This document shows, piece by piece, positions 1-6,799 of a DNA stretch of 8,304 nucleotides. The DNA lies in assembly GCA_038231495.1 (NCBI GenBank), contig JBBRLG010000342.1, positions 1-8,304 on the forward strand, given 5' to 3'. Position numbers and translations under genes: made by a program. Each line of letters opens with the position of its first letter. Within the stretch, counting starts at the first letter, position 1. The notes under the pieces are model-generated. The model had not been told where the DNA came from. It searched no databases and was given only the letters and a program-made list of their open reading frames with translations. This DNA is from JBBRLG01 sp038231495 (GTDB lineage: Bacteria; Planctomycetota; Planctomycetia; Gemmatales; Gemmataceae).

Positions 1-7
1 AGCAAAG

Positions 8-54
8 TTTGCCGCTGGCGGCTGAGCGCTCAGCGCTCAGCCGCCAGCGGCAAA
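8..54. repeat. 47-nt near-perfect palindrome (REP-like element)
   Basis: Two 23-nt arms (8-30 and 32-54) are exact reverse complements around one central C at 31. The arm begins TTTGCCGCTGGCGGC and continues TGAGCGCT. As RNA or single-stranded DNA it would form a very stable GC-rich hairpin. It lies just past the stop of the small minus-strand gene, so it could end that transcript, although no T-tract follows on either strand. Its core TTGCCGCTNGCGGC recurs in the hairpin at 2049-2096, which points to a dispersed palindromic family rather than a one-off terminator. The arms are seen directly; family membership is inferred from two copies. Confidence 0.85.
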
Positions 55-78
55 TTCGTGTGAAAGAACCTGAAATGC

Positions 79-291
79 TCAGCCGATCGGGTGAACGGCC
101 TCGTTGAGCGGCGGCCATTCGTTTTCCAGGCCTTCTTCTTCGATCTGTTTGAGCTGCGTGTCACTGATCTCGAACTGTTTTTCGATGTGCTGGCGCGAAT
201 CACTGACGGACATAACGCCCAGGTCCTGCGTCGATACCAGGGCGTGAAACACTTCCTGGCGTTGTTGGGCGTTCAAGCGTTTGGCGCGCAT
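79..291 (-). CDS. small helix-turn-helix-like conserved hypothetical protein (70 aa)
   Basis: A 70-residue protein of unknown function, charged and probably all-helical. Residues about 34-55 (SRQHIEKQFEISDTQLKQIE) have the spacing of a helix-turn-helix: a helix, a turn at EISD, then a recognition-like helix. It is followed by EGLENEWPPL, a tail I associate with small conserved planctomycete proteins. A DNA-binding or regulatory role is inference. The start is placed at 291 because AGGAGGT sits 6 nt upstream; the frame stays open to 489, but that extension is low-complexity and has no ribosome site. Its gene ends 24 nt from the palindrome at 8-54. The divergent neighbour is the M20 peptidase, with no evident functional link. 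Confidence 0.72.
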   Translation of the reverse strand: MRAKRLNAQQRQEVFHALVSTQDLGVMSVSDSRQHIEKQFEISDTQLKQIEEEGLENEWPPLNEAVHPIG

Positions 292-297
292 GGGTTG

Positions 298-304
298 ACC
301 TCCT
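298..304 (-). promoter_or_regulatory. strong Shine-Dalgarno site deciding the start at 291
   Basis: On the minus strand the bases read AGGAGGT, 6 nt before the ATG at 291. An in-frame ATG at 309 lies just before this site and is left without one. The match to the anti-Shine-Dalgarno sequence fixes the short 70-residue form rather than the 136-residue reading. Confidence 0.75.
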
Positions 305-645
305 CGCATGTTGACTAGCTTCATGCTGTTTGGCGAAGTCGGACGCTTCGCGGCGGTGGACCTTGAAAAAACCGTGGAAAAAGCCTGCTCGGAGAGGCGT
401 AGCGACTCGCGATCAAGCAAAGGCGGGTCGGCCAAAGACAGGGGGTGAGCAGATCCGAACGGTGAGCCATCGCGATCCACCGAGTCCATGATGTCTCCAC
501 GTTACTTCTTAAGTATATGCAGGAAGACCCCGAAAAGGCACGCGAAAAACCGGGAATTTTCCATGCGATTTCTGCAATTTGCCGGTACGCTGCGAGTCCC
601 CAGGAATTCCGCACAACGCTCGTTTTTTACTCAAGGAACCGATTC
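305..645. other. divergent intergenic region / leader, no gene supported
   Basis: This stretch separates the divergent small gene and peptidase gene. It stays open in two frames, but the products look unlike protein: the minus extension is rich in Ser, Pro and Arg, and the plus extension precedes a signal peptide that should be N-terminal. A small inverted repeat lies at 333-338/346-351 (GCGAAG, 7-nt loop, CTTCGC) and would be in the 5' leader of the minus-strand gene. A second, TACTT-CTT-AAGTA, lies at 503-515 next to an AT-rich TATATG (514-519), which could be a -10 for the peptidase. I find no matching -35, so no promoter is called. Confidence 0.4.
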
Positions 646-2043
646 ATGCACCAGCAAATGATTAACCGCCGGCCCAAACGGACGCCCCTCGTGTTCGGCG
701 CGGCCCTGCTCGGCCTCGCGTTCTGCGTCGGCTCACCCAACGGGGCCGCAGACGAGAAAGACAAGCCGAAAACCGACACGCCCGTGCCGGCCCGCGTCGC
801 CGAGGTCAAAAAACATCTCGGCACCGAGTTTGAAGCGCTGGACAAGCTGTACAAGCACCTGCACGTCCACCCGGAACTGTCGCTGCACGAGGAAAAGACG
901 GCCGCCCGCATGGCCCAGGAGTTGAAGGCACTCGGCTTCGAGGTGACGGAAAAGGTCGGCGGCACCGGCGTCGTCGGCGTCCTCAAGAACGGCCAGGGGC
1001 CGACGGTCCTGGTGCGCACCGACATGGACGCGCTGCCGGTGACGGAAATGACGGGCCTGCCGTACAAGAGCGCGGTGCGGACGCGCGACAAGGACGGCAA
1101 CGAGGTCGGCGTCATGCACGCCTGCGGCCACGACATGCACATGACCTGTTGGGTCGGCACGGCCCGCGTGCTGGCCGCCATGAAAGACCGCTGGCAAGGT
1201 ACGCTCGTGTTTATCGCGCAGCCGGCGGAGGAGATCGGCGCGGGTGCCAAGGCCATGATGAAAGCCGGGTTGCTGGAGAAGTTCCCGCGCCCCGACTACG
1301 CCCTGGCCCTGCACTGCGACGGCAGCCGGCCCTACGGCAGCGTTGCCTATTCCGACGGCCTGGCGATGGCGAACGTCGATTCGGTGGACATCCTCGTCAA
1401 GGGTAAGGGCGGCCACGGCTCGGCCCCGCACACGACGGTCGATCCGATCGTGCTGTCGGCCCGGATTATCCTGGACCTGCAAACGCTGGTCAGCCGGGAG
1501 ACGAACCCGACCGACCCGGCGGTGGTCACGGTCGGCTCGATCCACGGCGGCACCAAGCACAACATCATCCCCAACGACGTGAAAATGCAACTGACGGTGC
1601 GCACGACGAAGGACTCGGTGCGCAAGAACATCCTCGACGGCATCAGCCGCATCGCCAAGGCGGCGGCGGAAGGTGCGAAAGCCCCGGAGCCGGAGGTCAC
1701 GGTGAACCCGGAGGAGTTCACGCCGGCGCTGGTCAACGACGCGAAACTGACGGCAAAGACGGTGGCGTTATTCAAGGAAGTGCTGGGACCGGACAAGGTG
1801 CTGGAGCGGCCGTTGGTGATGGGCGGCGAGGACTTTGGCCGTTACGGCCGCGACGGCAAGGTGCCGATTTTCCTGTACTTCCTGGGCACGGTGCCGGCGG
1901 AAAAGGTGGAGGCGGCCAAGATTGACAGCGCGAAATCGCTACCGTCGTTGCACTCGGACCTGTTCTACCCGACGCCGGAGCCGAGCATCAAGACGGGCGT
2001 GCTGACGATGAGCATGGCTGTTCTGAACCTGGTGGGAAAATAA
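646..2043 (+). CDS. exported M20-family amidohydrolase / metallopeptidase (M20D-like)
   Basis: A zinc-type hydrolase of the M20D group (hippurate / N-acyl-amino-acid / IAA-amino-acid amidohydrolases), cleaving amide bonds of N-acylated amino acids or small peptides; the exact substrate cannot be read. Visible motifs, counted from the start at 646: HPELS near 80, DMDALP at 126-131, HACGHD at 158-163 (Cys160 and His162 as metal ligands), QPAEE at 192-196 (catalytic and metal-binding Glu), His223 in LHCDG, the lid/dimerisation motif GGHGSAPH from about 255, GGEDF at 393-397, and a C-terminal His436 in SLHSD matching the last metal ligand. The N-terminus is a signal peptide: basic RRPKR, hydrophobic VFGAALLGLAFCVG, probable cleavage after NGAA. 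There is no proper lipobox, so the protein is probably soluble outside the inner membrane. The 465-residue length fits the family plus signal peptide. AAGGA 8 nt upstream supports ATG 646 over the open frame from 517; ATG 658 is a weaker alternative. Confidence 0.93.
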   Translation: MHQQMINRRPKRTPLVFGAALLGLAFCVGSPNGAADEKDKPKTDTPVPARVAEVKKHLGTEFEALDKLYKHLHVHPELSLHEEKTAARMAQELKALGFEVTEKVGGTGVVGVLKNGQGPTVLVRTDMDALPVTEMTGLPYKSAVRTRDKDGNEVGVMHACGHDMHMTCWVGTARVLAAMKDRWQGTLVFIAQPAEEIGAGAKAMMKAGLLEKFPRPDYALALHCDGSRPYGSVAYSDGLAMANVDSVDILVKGKGGHGSAPHTTVDPIVLSARIILDLQTLVSRETNPTDPAVVTVGSIHGGTKHNIIPNDVKMQLTVRTTKDSVRKNILDGISRIAKAAAEGAKAPEPEVTVNPEEFTPALVNDAKLTAKTVALFKEVLGPDKVLERPLVMGGEDFGRYGRDGKVPIFLYFLGTVPAEKVEAAKIDSAKSLPSLHSDLFYPTPEPSIKTGVLTMSMAVLNLVGK

Positions 2044-2048
2044 CGGTA

Positions 2049-2096
2049 TTGCCGCTTGCGGCGTTGCGGAGAAAACCGCAAAGCCGCAAGTGGCAA
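2049..2096. terminator. imperfect palindrome between convergent genes (REP-like, possible bidirectional terminator)
   Basis: Arms 2049-2069 and 2076-2096 (21 nt each, loop AGAAAA) pair at 19 of 21 positions, with one further G-T wobble and one mismatch. The left arm starts TTGCCGCTTGCGGC. It begins 5 nt after the peptidase stop and lies 5 nt from the stop of the convergent membrane-protein gene, the expected place for a shared terminator. There is no U-tract, so intrinsic termination is unproven. It shares the TTGCCGCTNGCGGC core with the palindrome at 8-54 and probably belongs to the same dispersed family. Confidence 0.7.
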
Positions 2097-2101
2097 GCCA
2101 T

Positions 2102-3202
2102 TTACCTTATCAGTTCCCGATAAGTCACAGCAATCGGCAGGAGGAACTGCGTCGCCATGACCGCCAACGGCCAGCGCAGCCGCGTTTGCACACAGCCGAC
2201 CCAGACGGCCAACGGCAGCATGGCGAACACGCGCGAATAGCTCCAGAAGTCGCAATAAAACACGTTGCCGCCCATCAACGCCAGAGTTGAACCGAACAGC
2301 GCCACTAGCACCACCGCCGGGTCGGCCTTGCGCCGGATCAGGTACAGCGACAACGCGATTTCCAGCAGGATGAGCGTGACACACAGGGCGTCCGGCAGCG
2401 CGAACACGCTGGTAACCTTGAAATGAGCCAGCCGGATCGCCAGGCCCGACAACGGGCGGTCGAACGCGCCTGCCGCCGGGTGAAACGGCCAGACGCCATA
2501 CATCTGATAAAGCACCGCAATCCAGCCGGCCCACAGGGCGAGGACGCCGACCAGCGCGGCCGCCGTGAGCCACTGCCTCCGCCAACCCGCCAGGGCCAGC
2601 ACGATCAGCACGATCGGCACGTTTTGTTCGCGGCCGAGCACGGAAGCCAGCGCGGCCAGCGCGACCGCCCACCCCGGCCAGCGAAAAAGCCACGCCACGA
2701 GCAGTGCCGCGACCGCCAGCGTCGAGACCACGTCGCTCAGGTCGCGCAACAACGGCAGGCCGGCGTTCACGGCCAGTGGCAGCAACATCCCCCACCACGG
2801 GTTCATCCCGTAGCGCACCGCCAGGGCGACTCCGAAAGCCGCCAGGCCGCCAATGGCCAGCAGGTTGACCAATGGCAAGGCCCACAAGAGCCGGTTGGCG
2901 TCGCCGCCCGTGAGCGCCCAACCGAGGGCCGGGTACAGGATGCGCGACTGCCGCATGGGCGGAGCATCGAGGCCCGTGTCGTGTCGTTGAAAGGGAGCCT
3001 GCGCGATGGCAAAATAGTATTGCCCGTCGTAGCCGGCTTTCGGGAAATGGGTGTGAATCACCCGGTAAGGGGCTTCTTCGCTCCGCTCGTCGCCCATGCA
3101 TACGAGGGCGGACAGGTCGCCGTGAAAGATGCCGAGGTACGCGGCCAGCAACACCGCGTGCAACGCGACCGCAGCGACGACGGGCAGAGCATACTTGAGC
3201 AT
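2102..3202 (-). CDS. multi-pass membrane protein, GT-C-like glycosyltransferase candidate
   Basis: A 366-residue integral membrane protein. A first membrane segment spans about 5-26, followed by a large polar loop to about 104, then about eight hydrophobic segments (roughly 105-129, 135-150, 158-173, 177-190, 195-206, 212-233, 268-289, 296-312, 326-360). The loop carries GYDGQYYFAIA (57-67) and SRILYP (86-91). The YDGQ-aromatic motif followed by R-x-LYP is what I associate with bacterial polyprenyl-phosphate-sugar-dependent transferases of the GT-C fold and related DUF2029-like proteins. A charged REQN at 191-194 lies between membrane segments. The probable job is moving a sugar onto an extracytoplasmic acceptor; substrate and acceptor are unknown. 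It starts 17 nt after the methyltransferase stop and is likely co-transcribed with it. The ribosome site is weak (GGGG about 6 nt before ATG). Other kinds of polytopic transferase are possible. Confidence 0.8.
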   Translation of the reverse strand: MLKYALPVVAAVALHAVLLAAYLGIFHGDLSALVCMGDERSEEAPYRVIHTHFPKAGYDGQYYFAIAQAPFQRHDTGLDAPPMRQSRILYPALGWALTGGDANRLLWALPLVNLLAIGGLAAFGVALAVRYGMNPWWGMLLPLAVNAGLPLLRDLSDVVSTLAVAALLVAWLFRWPGWAVALAALASVLGREQNVPIVLIVLALAGWRRQWLTAAALVGVLALWAGWIAVLYQMYGVWPFHPAAGAFDRPLSGLAIRLAHFKVTSVFALPDALCVTLILLEIALSLYLIRRKADPAVVLVALFGSTLALMGGNVFYCDFWSYSRVFAMLPLAVWVGCVQTRLRWPLAVMATQFLLPIAVTYRELIR

Positions 3203-3219
3203 CCGTACCCCAGGTTTTC

Positions 3220-4014
3220 CTATTTCGCTAATCGCGAAGCCTCACCCTTACGGCCGACGGCCAGGACCGACAGGCCCGCGCACCGCAACAGCAACCGATC
3301 CAGCCGCCGGGTGAAGGGGACCATGCGGTTCCACCACTGCACCTGCCGCGACGTGGGCGGGCCGTTGTGCGGCAGCAGGCCGGGCACCCACCAGCCCAGC
3401 ACGCCCGCCAGATTCAAATACATCGAGCGCACCGTGTCCAGGTCATTTGCGCCGAACACCTGGCGCAACCGGCGGCGCGTGTACCGGCGCAAGCCGCCCC
3501 GTTCGCGGTCCGCGCGTCCGAACAGGAGCGGATTCGCCGGGGCCAGCACGATCAGGTGGCCGCCCGGCCGCAGCAGTTTGAAGGCGTTGGCGACGGCCCG
3601 GCGGTCGTCCGCGATGCGCTCCAGGACGTTGAACGCGATCACCGCCCCGAACTGCCCGACCAGGTGCGGGTACGCCGTGTCGAAACCCGCGTCGCCCAGC
3701 TCCATTGGCAGCACGCCGCGACAGTGGCTGAGCAGCGCGAACTGCCTGCGGAGCCGGTGGCAGTGGCGTAGGCGGCTGTCGGCCAGGTAGACCTCGTGGC
3801 CGTCGTCCAGGAGGCGTTGCGAAAAGCTGTTGTCGCCGCTGCCGACTTCGAGGATCAGGCCGTGCAAGTGCGGCCGGATCGTGTTATAGATCCATTCCTT
3901 GAAGTTGGGCACGGCGGCAAGCAGGTCGGGCGGCGCGTCGCCCGGCGCGCAGGTCTCAACCGGCGCGGCGCGCATCCCCAGGCGCGCCGGCACGGCGGTA
4001 GCAGTCGTAGCCAT
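3220..4014 (-). CDS. class I SAM-dependent methyltransferase
   Basis: A 264-residue protein with the Rossmann methyltransferase core. Motif I is LEVGSGDNSF (from about 55; EVGSGDN binds the SAM methionine and ribose). An acidic residue ends strand 2 in VYLADS (about 75-80), FNVLERI near 128-134 corresponds to the post-II/IV region, and LLRPGGHLIVLAPA near 147-160 is the typical motif after strand 4. This is the Methyltransf_11/23 pattern of small-molecule, lipid or sugar methylation; the acceptor is not identifiable. The C-terminal third has conserved-looking Trp and Arg but no second domain. The start is placed at ATG 4014 with GAAGAGG just upstream. A GTG at 4050 would add 12 residues but lacks a spaced ribosome site. 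The pairing with a membrane glycosyltransferase candidate 17 nt downstream suggests modification of a surface glycan or lipid-linked sugar. Confidence 0.88.
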   Translation of the reverse strand: MATTATAVPARLGMRAAPVETCAPGDAPPDLLAAVPNFKEWIYNTIRPHLHGLILEVGSGDNSFSQRLLDDGHEVYLADSRLRHCHRLRRQFALLSHCRGVLPMELGDAGFDTAYPHLVGQFGAVIAFNVLERIADDRRAVANAFKLLRPGGHLIVLAPANPLLFGRADRERGGLRRYTRRRLRQVFGANDLDTVRSMYLNLAGVLGWWVPGLLPHNGPPTSRQVQWWNRMVPFTRRLDRLLLRCAGLSVLAVGRKGEASRLAK

Positions 4015-4091
4015 TTGCCTCTTCCCCGTTTCGCTTTCCGAACTCGTCACCCCGTAGGGACCGTGTCCGGAGCCGGCCCCTTCGCGGGCGG

Positions 4092-4120
4092 CCTATAAGC
4101 AAAGGTCCGCGAAAAAGCAA
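4092..4120 (-). promoter_or_regulatory. candidate sigma-70-like promoter for the methyltransferase operon
   Basis: On the minus strand TTGCTT (4120-4115) and TATAGG (4097-4092) are separated by 17 nt, matching the housekeeping consensus at 3 and 4 of 6 positions. Transcription would begin near 4085, leaving a leader of about 70 nt before ATG 4014. It is one of the few AT-rich spots in this gap. Found by eye; moderate at best. Confidence 0.4.
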
Positions 4121-4170
4121 TGCCAGAAATAGTCGTCGCGCCGGCCCGCCAATGCGCCCGGCAAGCGGTC

Positions 4171-4200
4171 TTGTTGCCCGCAAGCCCCCTACGGTAGACT
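4171..4200 (+). promoter_or_regulatory. candidate promoter for glmS
   Basis: TTGTTG (4171-4176) and TAGACT (4195-4200) are separated by 18 nt. The -10 matches 4 of 6 positions and is of the TAGACT kind seen in GC-rich bacteria; the -35 is weak. Start near 4207 would leave a leader of about 54 nt, ending in AAGGAGG (4247-4253), 7 nt before the glmS ATG. That leader looks too short to hold a glmS ribozyme. Confidence 0.35.
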
Positions 4201-4260
4201 GCGCGGGTTCGGCATTACACGCAAACCCGTCCGGGACGCAGGACGCAAGGAGGAACGGCA

Positions 4261-6117
4261 ATGTGTGGAATCATTGGCTACACGGGCCAGCGCGATGCGG
4301 AACCAATCCTGATCGAAGGGCTGCACCGGCTCGAATACCGCGGCTATGACAGTTCCGGCCTCGCCACCGTGACCGGGTCGCACCTGCACCTCCGCAAGAA
4401 GGCCGGCCGCATCCAGAGCCTCGTCCGCCACCTGCGCGACAAGCCGGCCCCCGGCACCAGCGGCATCAGCCATACGCGCTGGGCGACCCACGGCCCGGCG
4501 ACCGACCGCAACGCCCACCCCCACGTCGGCGGCGACGGCCTGGTCGCCGTCGTCCACAACGGCGTCATCGAAAACTACACGCAGCTCAAGCGCCAGCTGA
4601 TCGCCGACGGCGTCGTCTTCCAGAGCGACACCGACACCGAGGTGATCGCCCAGCTCATCGCCTGCCACCTCAACGACGGCTCGCCGCGGGGCGATTGGAG
4701 CGACAACGAGTTGGTCGATGCGGTGAGCAAGACGCTCGCCCTGCTCAAGGGCACCTACGGCCTGGCAATCATCAGCCCGCGCTGCCCCGGCGTGGTCATC
4801 GGCGCCCGGCTCGGCAGCCCGCTCGTCCTTGGCATCGGCCAGGACGAAAATTACCTCGCCAGCGACCCCGGCGCGCTCGTCGGCCAGACCGAAAAAGTCG
4901 TCTACATGCAGGACAACCAGATTTGCGTGCTGACGCCGGAGAGTTGGCACCTGCTCGATCAGGAGCGGACGCGCGTCTATGCCACGGTCCACCAGATCGC
5001 CGTGGAACACACCGAAACCGACAAGGGTGCCTTCGAGCATTACATGCTCAAGGAGATTTACGAGCAGCCCGAAGCGCTGGAGAACGCCCTGCGCGGCCGG
5101 CTCAGCGACGCCGACTCGACGGCCCATTTCGGCGGCCTGAACCTGGAGTCGCAACAACTTCGCCGGGCCGAGCGCCTCATCTTGACGGCGTGCGGCACCA
5201 GCTACCACGCAGCCCTGGTCGGCGAATACCTCTTCGAGGAGTTCGCGCGCATCCCGGTCGAGGTCGAATACGCCTCCGAGTTCCGCTACCGCAACCCGCC
5301 CATCGACCGCAACACCATCGTCCTGGCCCTGACGCAATCCGGCGAGACCGCCGACACGCTCGCGGCCTTGCGGGAGTCGAAGCGCAAGGGACATCCGACA
5401 TTAGCGCTCTGTAATGTCGTCGGCAGCAGCATCGCGCGCGAGGCCGACGGCGGCGTCTACCTGCACGCGGGGCCGGAGATCGGCGTCGCCAGCACCAAGG
5501 CGTTCACCAACCAGGTTGCCGTGCTGACGATGCTGGCCCTCTACTTCGGCCGACTGCGGCACCTGTCGAGCTTGCAGGGCGCGCGCATGATTCAAGAACT
5601 GCGCCGCATCCCCGACGCCGTGCGCCGCACTTTGGAATGTAACGACACGGTGCGCCGCATTGCCGAGCGCTACGCCCACGCGTCGAATTGTCTCTACCTG
5701 GGCCGCCAGTATCAGTACCCGGTGGCGCTGGAGGGGGCGTTAAAGCTCAAGGAAATCAGCTACATTCACGCCGAGGGCTACCCCGCCGCGGAGATGAAGC
5801 ACGGCCCGATCGCGCTGGTGGACCCGAAAACGCCGTCGGTCTTCCTGCTGCCGCGTGGTGCCATTTTCGACAAGGTGATGAACAACCTGGAAGAGGTCAA
5901 GGCGCGCGGCGGTCCCGTAATCGCGATAGCCTGCGAAGGCGACGAGGAAGTCGCGGCCCGCGCCGACGAGATCATCTATGTGCCGGAGGTGCCGGATTAT
6001 TTGCAGCCGCTGGTAACGGTGGTGCCGCTGCAACTGCTGGCGTACCACATCGCGGTCTTGCGCGGCTGCGACGTGGACAAGCCGCGGAATTTGGCGAAGA
6101 GCGTGACGGTGGAGTAA
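4261..6117 (+). CDS. glmS: glutamine--fructose-6-phosphate aminotransferase (isomerizing)
   Basis: GlmS converts fructose-6-phosphate and glutamine into glucosamine-6-phosphate and glutamate in the cytoplasm, the first committed step to UDP-N-acetylglucosamine for envelope polymers. The 618 residues compare with about 609 in E. coli. Residues 1 to about 240 are the class II glutaminase domain: MCGIIGYTG exposes nucleophile Cys2 after Met removal, with RGYDSSG at 27-33, RWATHG at 73-78, NAHPH at 84-88, NG at 100-101 and DTDTE at 123-127. Two SIS isomerase domains follow: CGTSYHA from 311, QSGETADT with Ser360, ASTKAFTNQ at 410-418, KLKEIS with Glu498, and EMKHGP with His514. The C-terminus DKPRNLAKSVTVE carries Lys613, which forms the Schiff base with the sugar. 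All catalytic residues are present. ATG is preceded by AAGGAGG with 7-nt spacing. It diverges from the methyltransferase operon and appears to be a single-gene unit. Confidence 0.98.
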   Translation: MCGIIGYTGQRDAEPILIEGLHRLEYRGYDSSGLATVTGSHLHLRKKAGRIQSLVRHLRDKPAPGTSGISHTRWATHGPATDRNAHPHVGGDGLVAVVHNGVIENYTQLKRQLIADGVVFQSDTDTEVIAQLIACHLNDGSPRGDWSDNELVDAVSKTLALLKGTYGLAIISPRCPGVVIGARLGSPLVLGIGQDENYLASDPGALVGQTEKVVYMQDNQICVLTPESWHLLDQERTRVYATVHQIAVEHTETDKGAFEHYMLKEIYEQPEALENALRGRLSDADSTAHFGGLNLESQQLRRAERLILTACGTSYHAALVGEYLFEEFARIPVEVEYASEFRYRNPPIDRNTIVLALTQSGETADTLAALRESKRKGHPTLALCNVVGSSIAREADGGVYLHAGPEIGVASTKAFTNQVAVLTMLALYFGRLRHLSSLQGARMIQELRRIPDAVRRTLECNDTVRRIAERYAHASNCLYLGRQYQYPVALEGALKLKEISYIHAEGYPAAEMKHGPIALVDPKTPSVFLLPRGAIFDKVMNNLEEVKARGGPVIAIACEGDEEVAARADEIIYVPEVPDYLQPLVTVVPLQLLAYHIAVLRGCDVDKPRNLAKSVTVE

Positions 6118-6138
6118 CCGGCAATTGCCCGGCCCCCC

Positions 6139-6167
6139 TTGCCAGTAGCCGAGTCACGTGGGAAAAT
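6139..6167 (+). promoter_or_regulatory. candidate promoter for the first toxin-antitoxin pair
   Basis: TTGCCA (6139-6144, 5 of 6) and GAAAAT (6162-6167, 4 of 6) are separated by 17 nt in the 108-nt gap after glmS. The predicted start near 6174 gives a leader of about 50 nt before the antitoxin. A short exact palindrome GGCAATTGCC (6120-6129) lies just upstream and could be an operator or chance. A promoter here would free the pair from glmS transcription. By-eye match only. Confidence 0.38.
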
Positions 6168-6225
6168 GCGATTGCCGTGCGAAGTAAAGAAACGCCGGGA
6201 CGCCCTTGTTCGTTGGAGCATGACT

Positions 6226-6450
6226 ATGCCGGAATCGTTGCCCGCACCAGATTTCAATCAACTGACCATCCCGCAACGATTGGAGTTAATCGAACTGATA
6301 TGGGAGAGTATTTCGGACACGACGGAGGCGCTCCCGATGCCGGAATGGCACCGCGCCGAACTGGAACGCCGGTTGGCGGACGCGGATGCCCATCCCGAAG
6401 CGGGAATTCCCTGGGAACAAGTGAAGGCCCGGCTCCGGGAGAGGCCATGA
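6226..6450 (+). CDS. addiction-module antitoxin, TIGR02574 / Unstab_antitox type
   Basis: A 74-residue acidic, helical protein. The stretch FNQLTIPQRLELIELIWESI (10-29) is the hallmark of the TIGR02574 addiction-module family: a hydrophobic helix with the LxLIExIWESI pattern. It is followed by PMPEWHRAELERRLADADAHPE (37-58) and a C-terminal IPWEQVKARLRERP, where PW-x-x-V is again typical. Such antitoxins bind and neutralise a RelE/ParE-type partner and usually repress their own operon. The start is placed at ATG 6226 because GGAG lies 7 nt upstream; ATG 6220 is only 1 nt from that site, and the open frame back to 6139 has no support. Its stop overlaps the toxin start in ATGA, so translation is probably coupled. 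Confidence 0.9.
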   Translation: MPESLPAPDFNQLTIPQRLELIELIWESISDTTEALPMPEWHRAELERRLADADAHPEAGIPWEQVKARLRERP

Positions 6451-6743
6451 GTCTGCCCGTTGCCGTACGTCCGGACGCGCAAGTGGATTTACGCAACGCA
6501 CGGGACTGGTACGATCGTCAGCGCCCTGGACTAGGCGACGCCTTTGCGGTGGCGGTAGAGAAGTTTCTCGCCCGCATCGAGGCACTGCCGGAGTTGTACG
6601 CGGTGACAATCCACGACGTGCGGCAGGGCAAGGTGAAGAAGTTTCCATACGTCGTGTACTACCGAGTGTTGGCGGATCGCATTGAAGTAATCGCCGTGCT
6701 GCACGGCGGCCGCAACCCCCAAGCGTGGCAGGACCGGTCTTGA
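6447..6743 (+). CDS. type II toxin of the ParE/RelE superfamily
   Basis: A 98-residue basic protein of typical ParE/RelE size. It begins MSLPVAVRPDAQVDLRNARD followed by WYDRQRPGLGDAF, the two-helix N-terminal pattern of ParE-like toxins. It ends with the diagnostic strands KFPYVVYYRVLADRIEVIAV and LHGGRNPQAW. Family members either poison DNA gyrase (ParE) or cut mRNA on the ribosome (RelE). The paired antitoxin is of the class often found with ParE-like toxins, but the target cannot be decided from sequence. The start overlaps the antitoxin stop by 4 nt and has GGGAGAGG just upstream. The fold appears complete, with no truncation or frameshift. Confidence 0.92.
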   Translation: MSLPVAVRPDAQVDLRNARDWYDRQRPGLGDAFAVAVEKFLARIEALPELYAVTIHDVRQGKVKKFPYVVYYRVLADRIEVIAVLHGGRNPQAWQDRS

Positions 6744-6799
6744 TGCAGTTCGCACCCGGCGAAGAGCGCGAGGGTAGAATAAGGAAAGCCACGACCTGC

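Noticed and set aside
292..489. N-terminal extension of the small minus-strand protein to 136 aa
   Set aside because: The added residues are low-complexity with no ribosome site, and AGGAGGT 6 nt before 291 marks the real start.
517..645. N-terminal extension of the M20 peptidase
   Set aside because: It would bury the signal peptide about 45 residues inside the protein; AAGGA correctly spaced before 646 supports the shorter form.
658..720. Tat signal or lipoprotein signal on the M20 enzyme
   Set aside because: RRPKR lacks the Tat consensus phenylalanine-leucine context, and LAFC does not fit a lipobox; an ordinary Sec signal fits better.
1965..3101. 378-codon minus-strand open frame
   Set aside because: Same strand but different frame from the membrane protein; Arg/Gly/Ala-rich with no membrane pattern, whereas the 2102-3202 frame gives clear membrane segments.
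2423..3790. 455-codon plus-strand open frame
   Set aside because: It lies antisense to the membrane protein and methyltransferase genes, is extremely rich in Arg, Gln, His and Pro, and has no recognisable motif: a GC-rich shadow.
4201..4260. glmS ribozyme / riboswitch in the leader
   Set aside because: The proposed leader is only about 50-60 nt, and I see no catalytic-core sequence; the known element is much longer and mainly found in Firmicutes.
4189..5394. 401-codon minus-strand open frame opposite glmS
   Set aside because: Antisense to catalytic-site-complete glmS; composition is Val/Ala/Asp/Gly-rich as expected from GC-rich antisense codons.
6118..6132. CCGGCAATTGCCCGG as a glmS terminator
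   Set aside because: The palindrome has no loop and no following T-tract, so it cannot make a normal terminator hairpin; at most an operator-like site.
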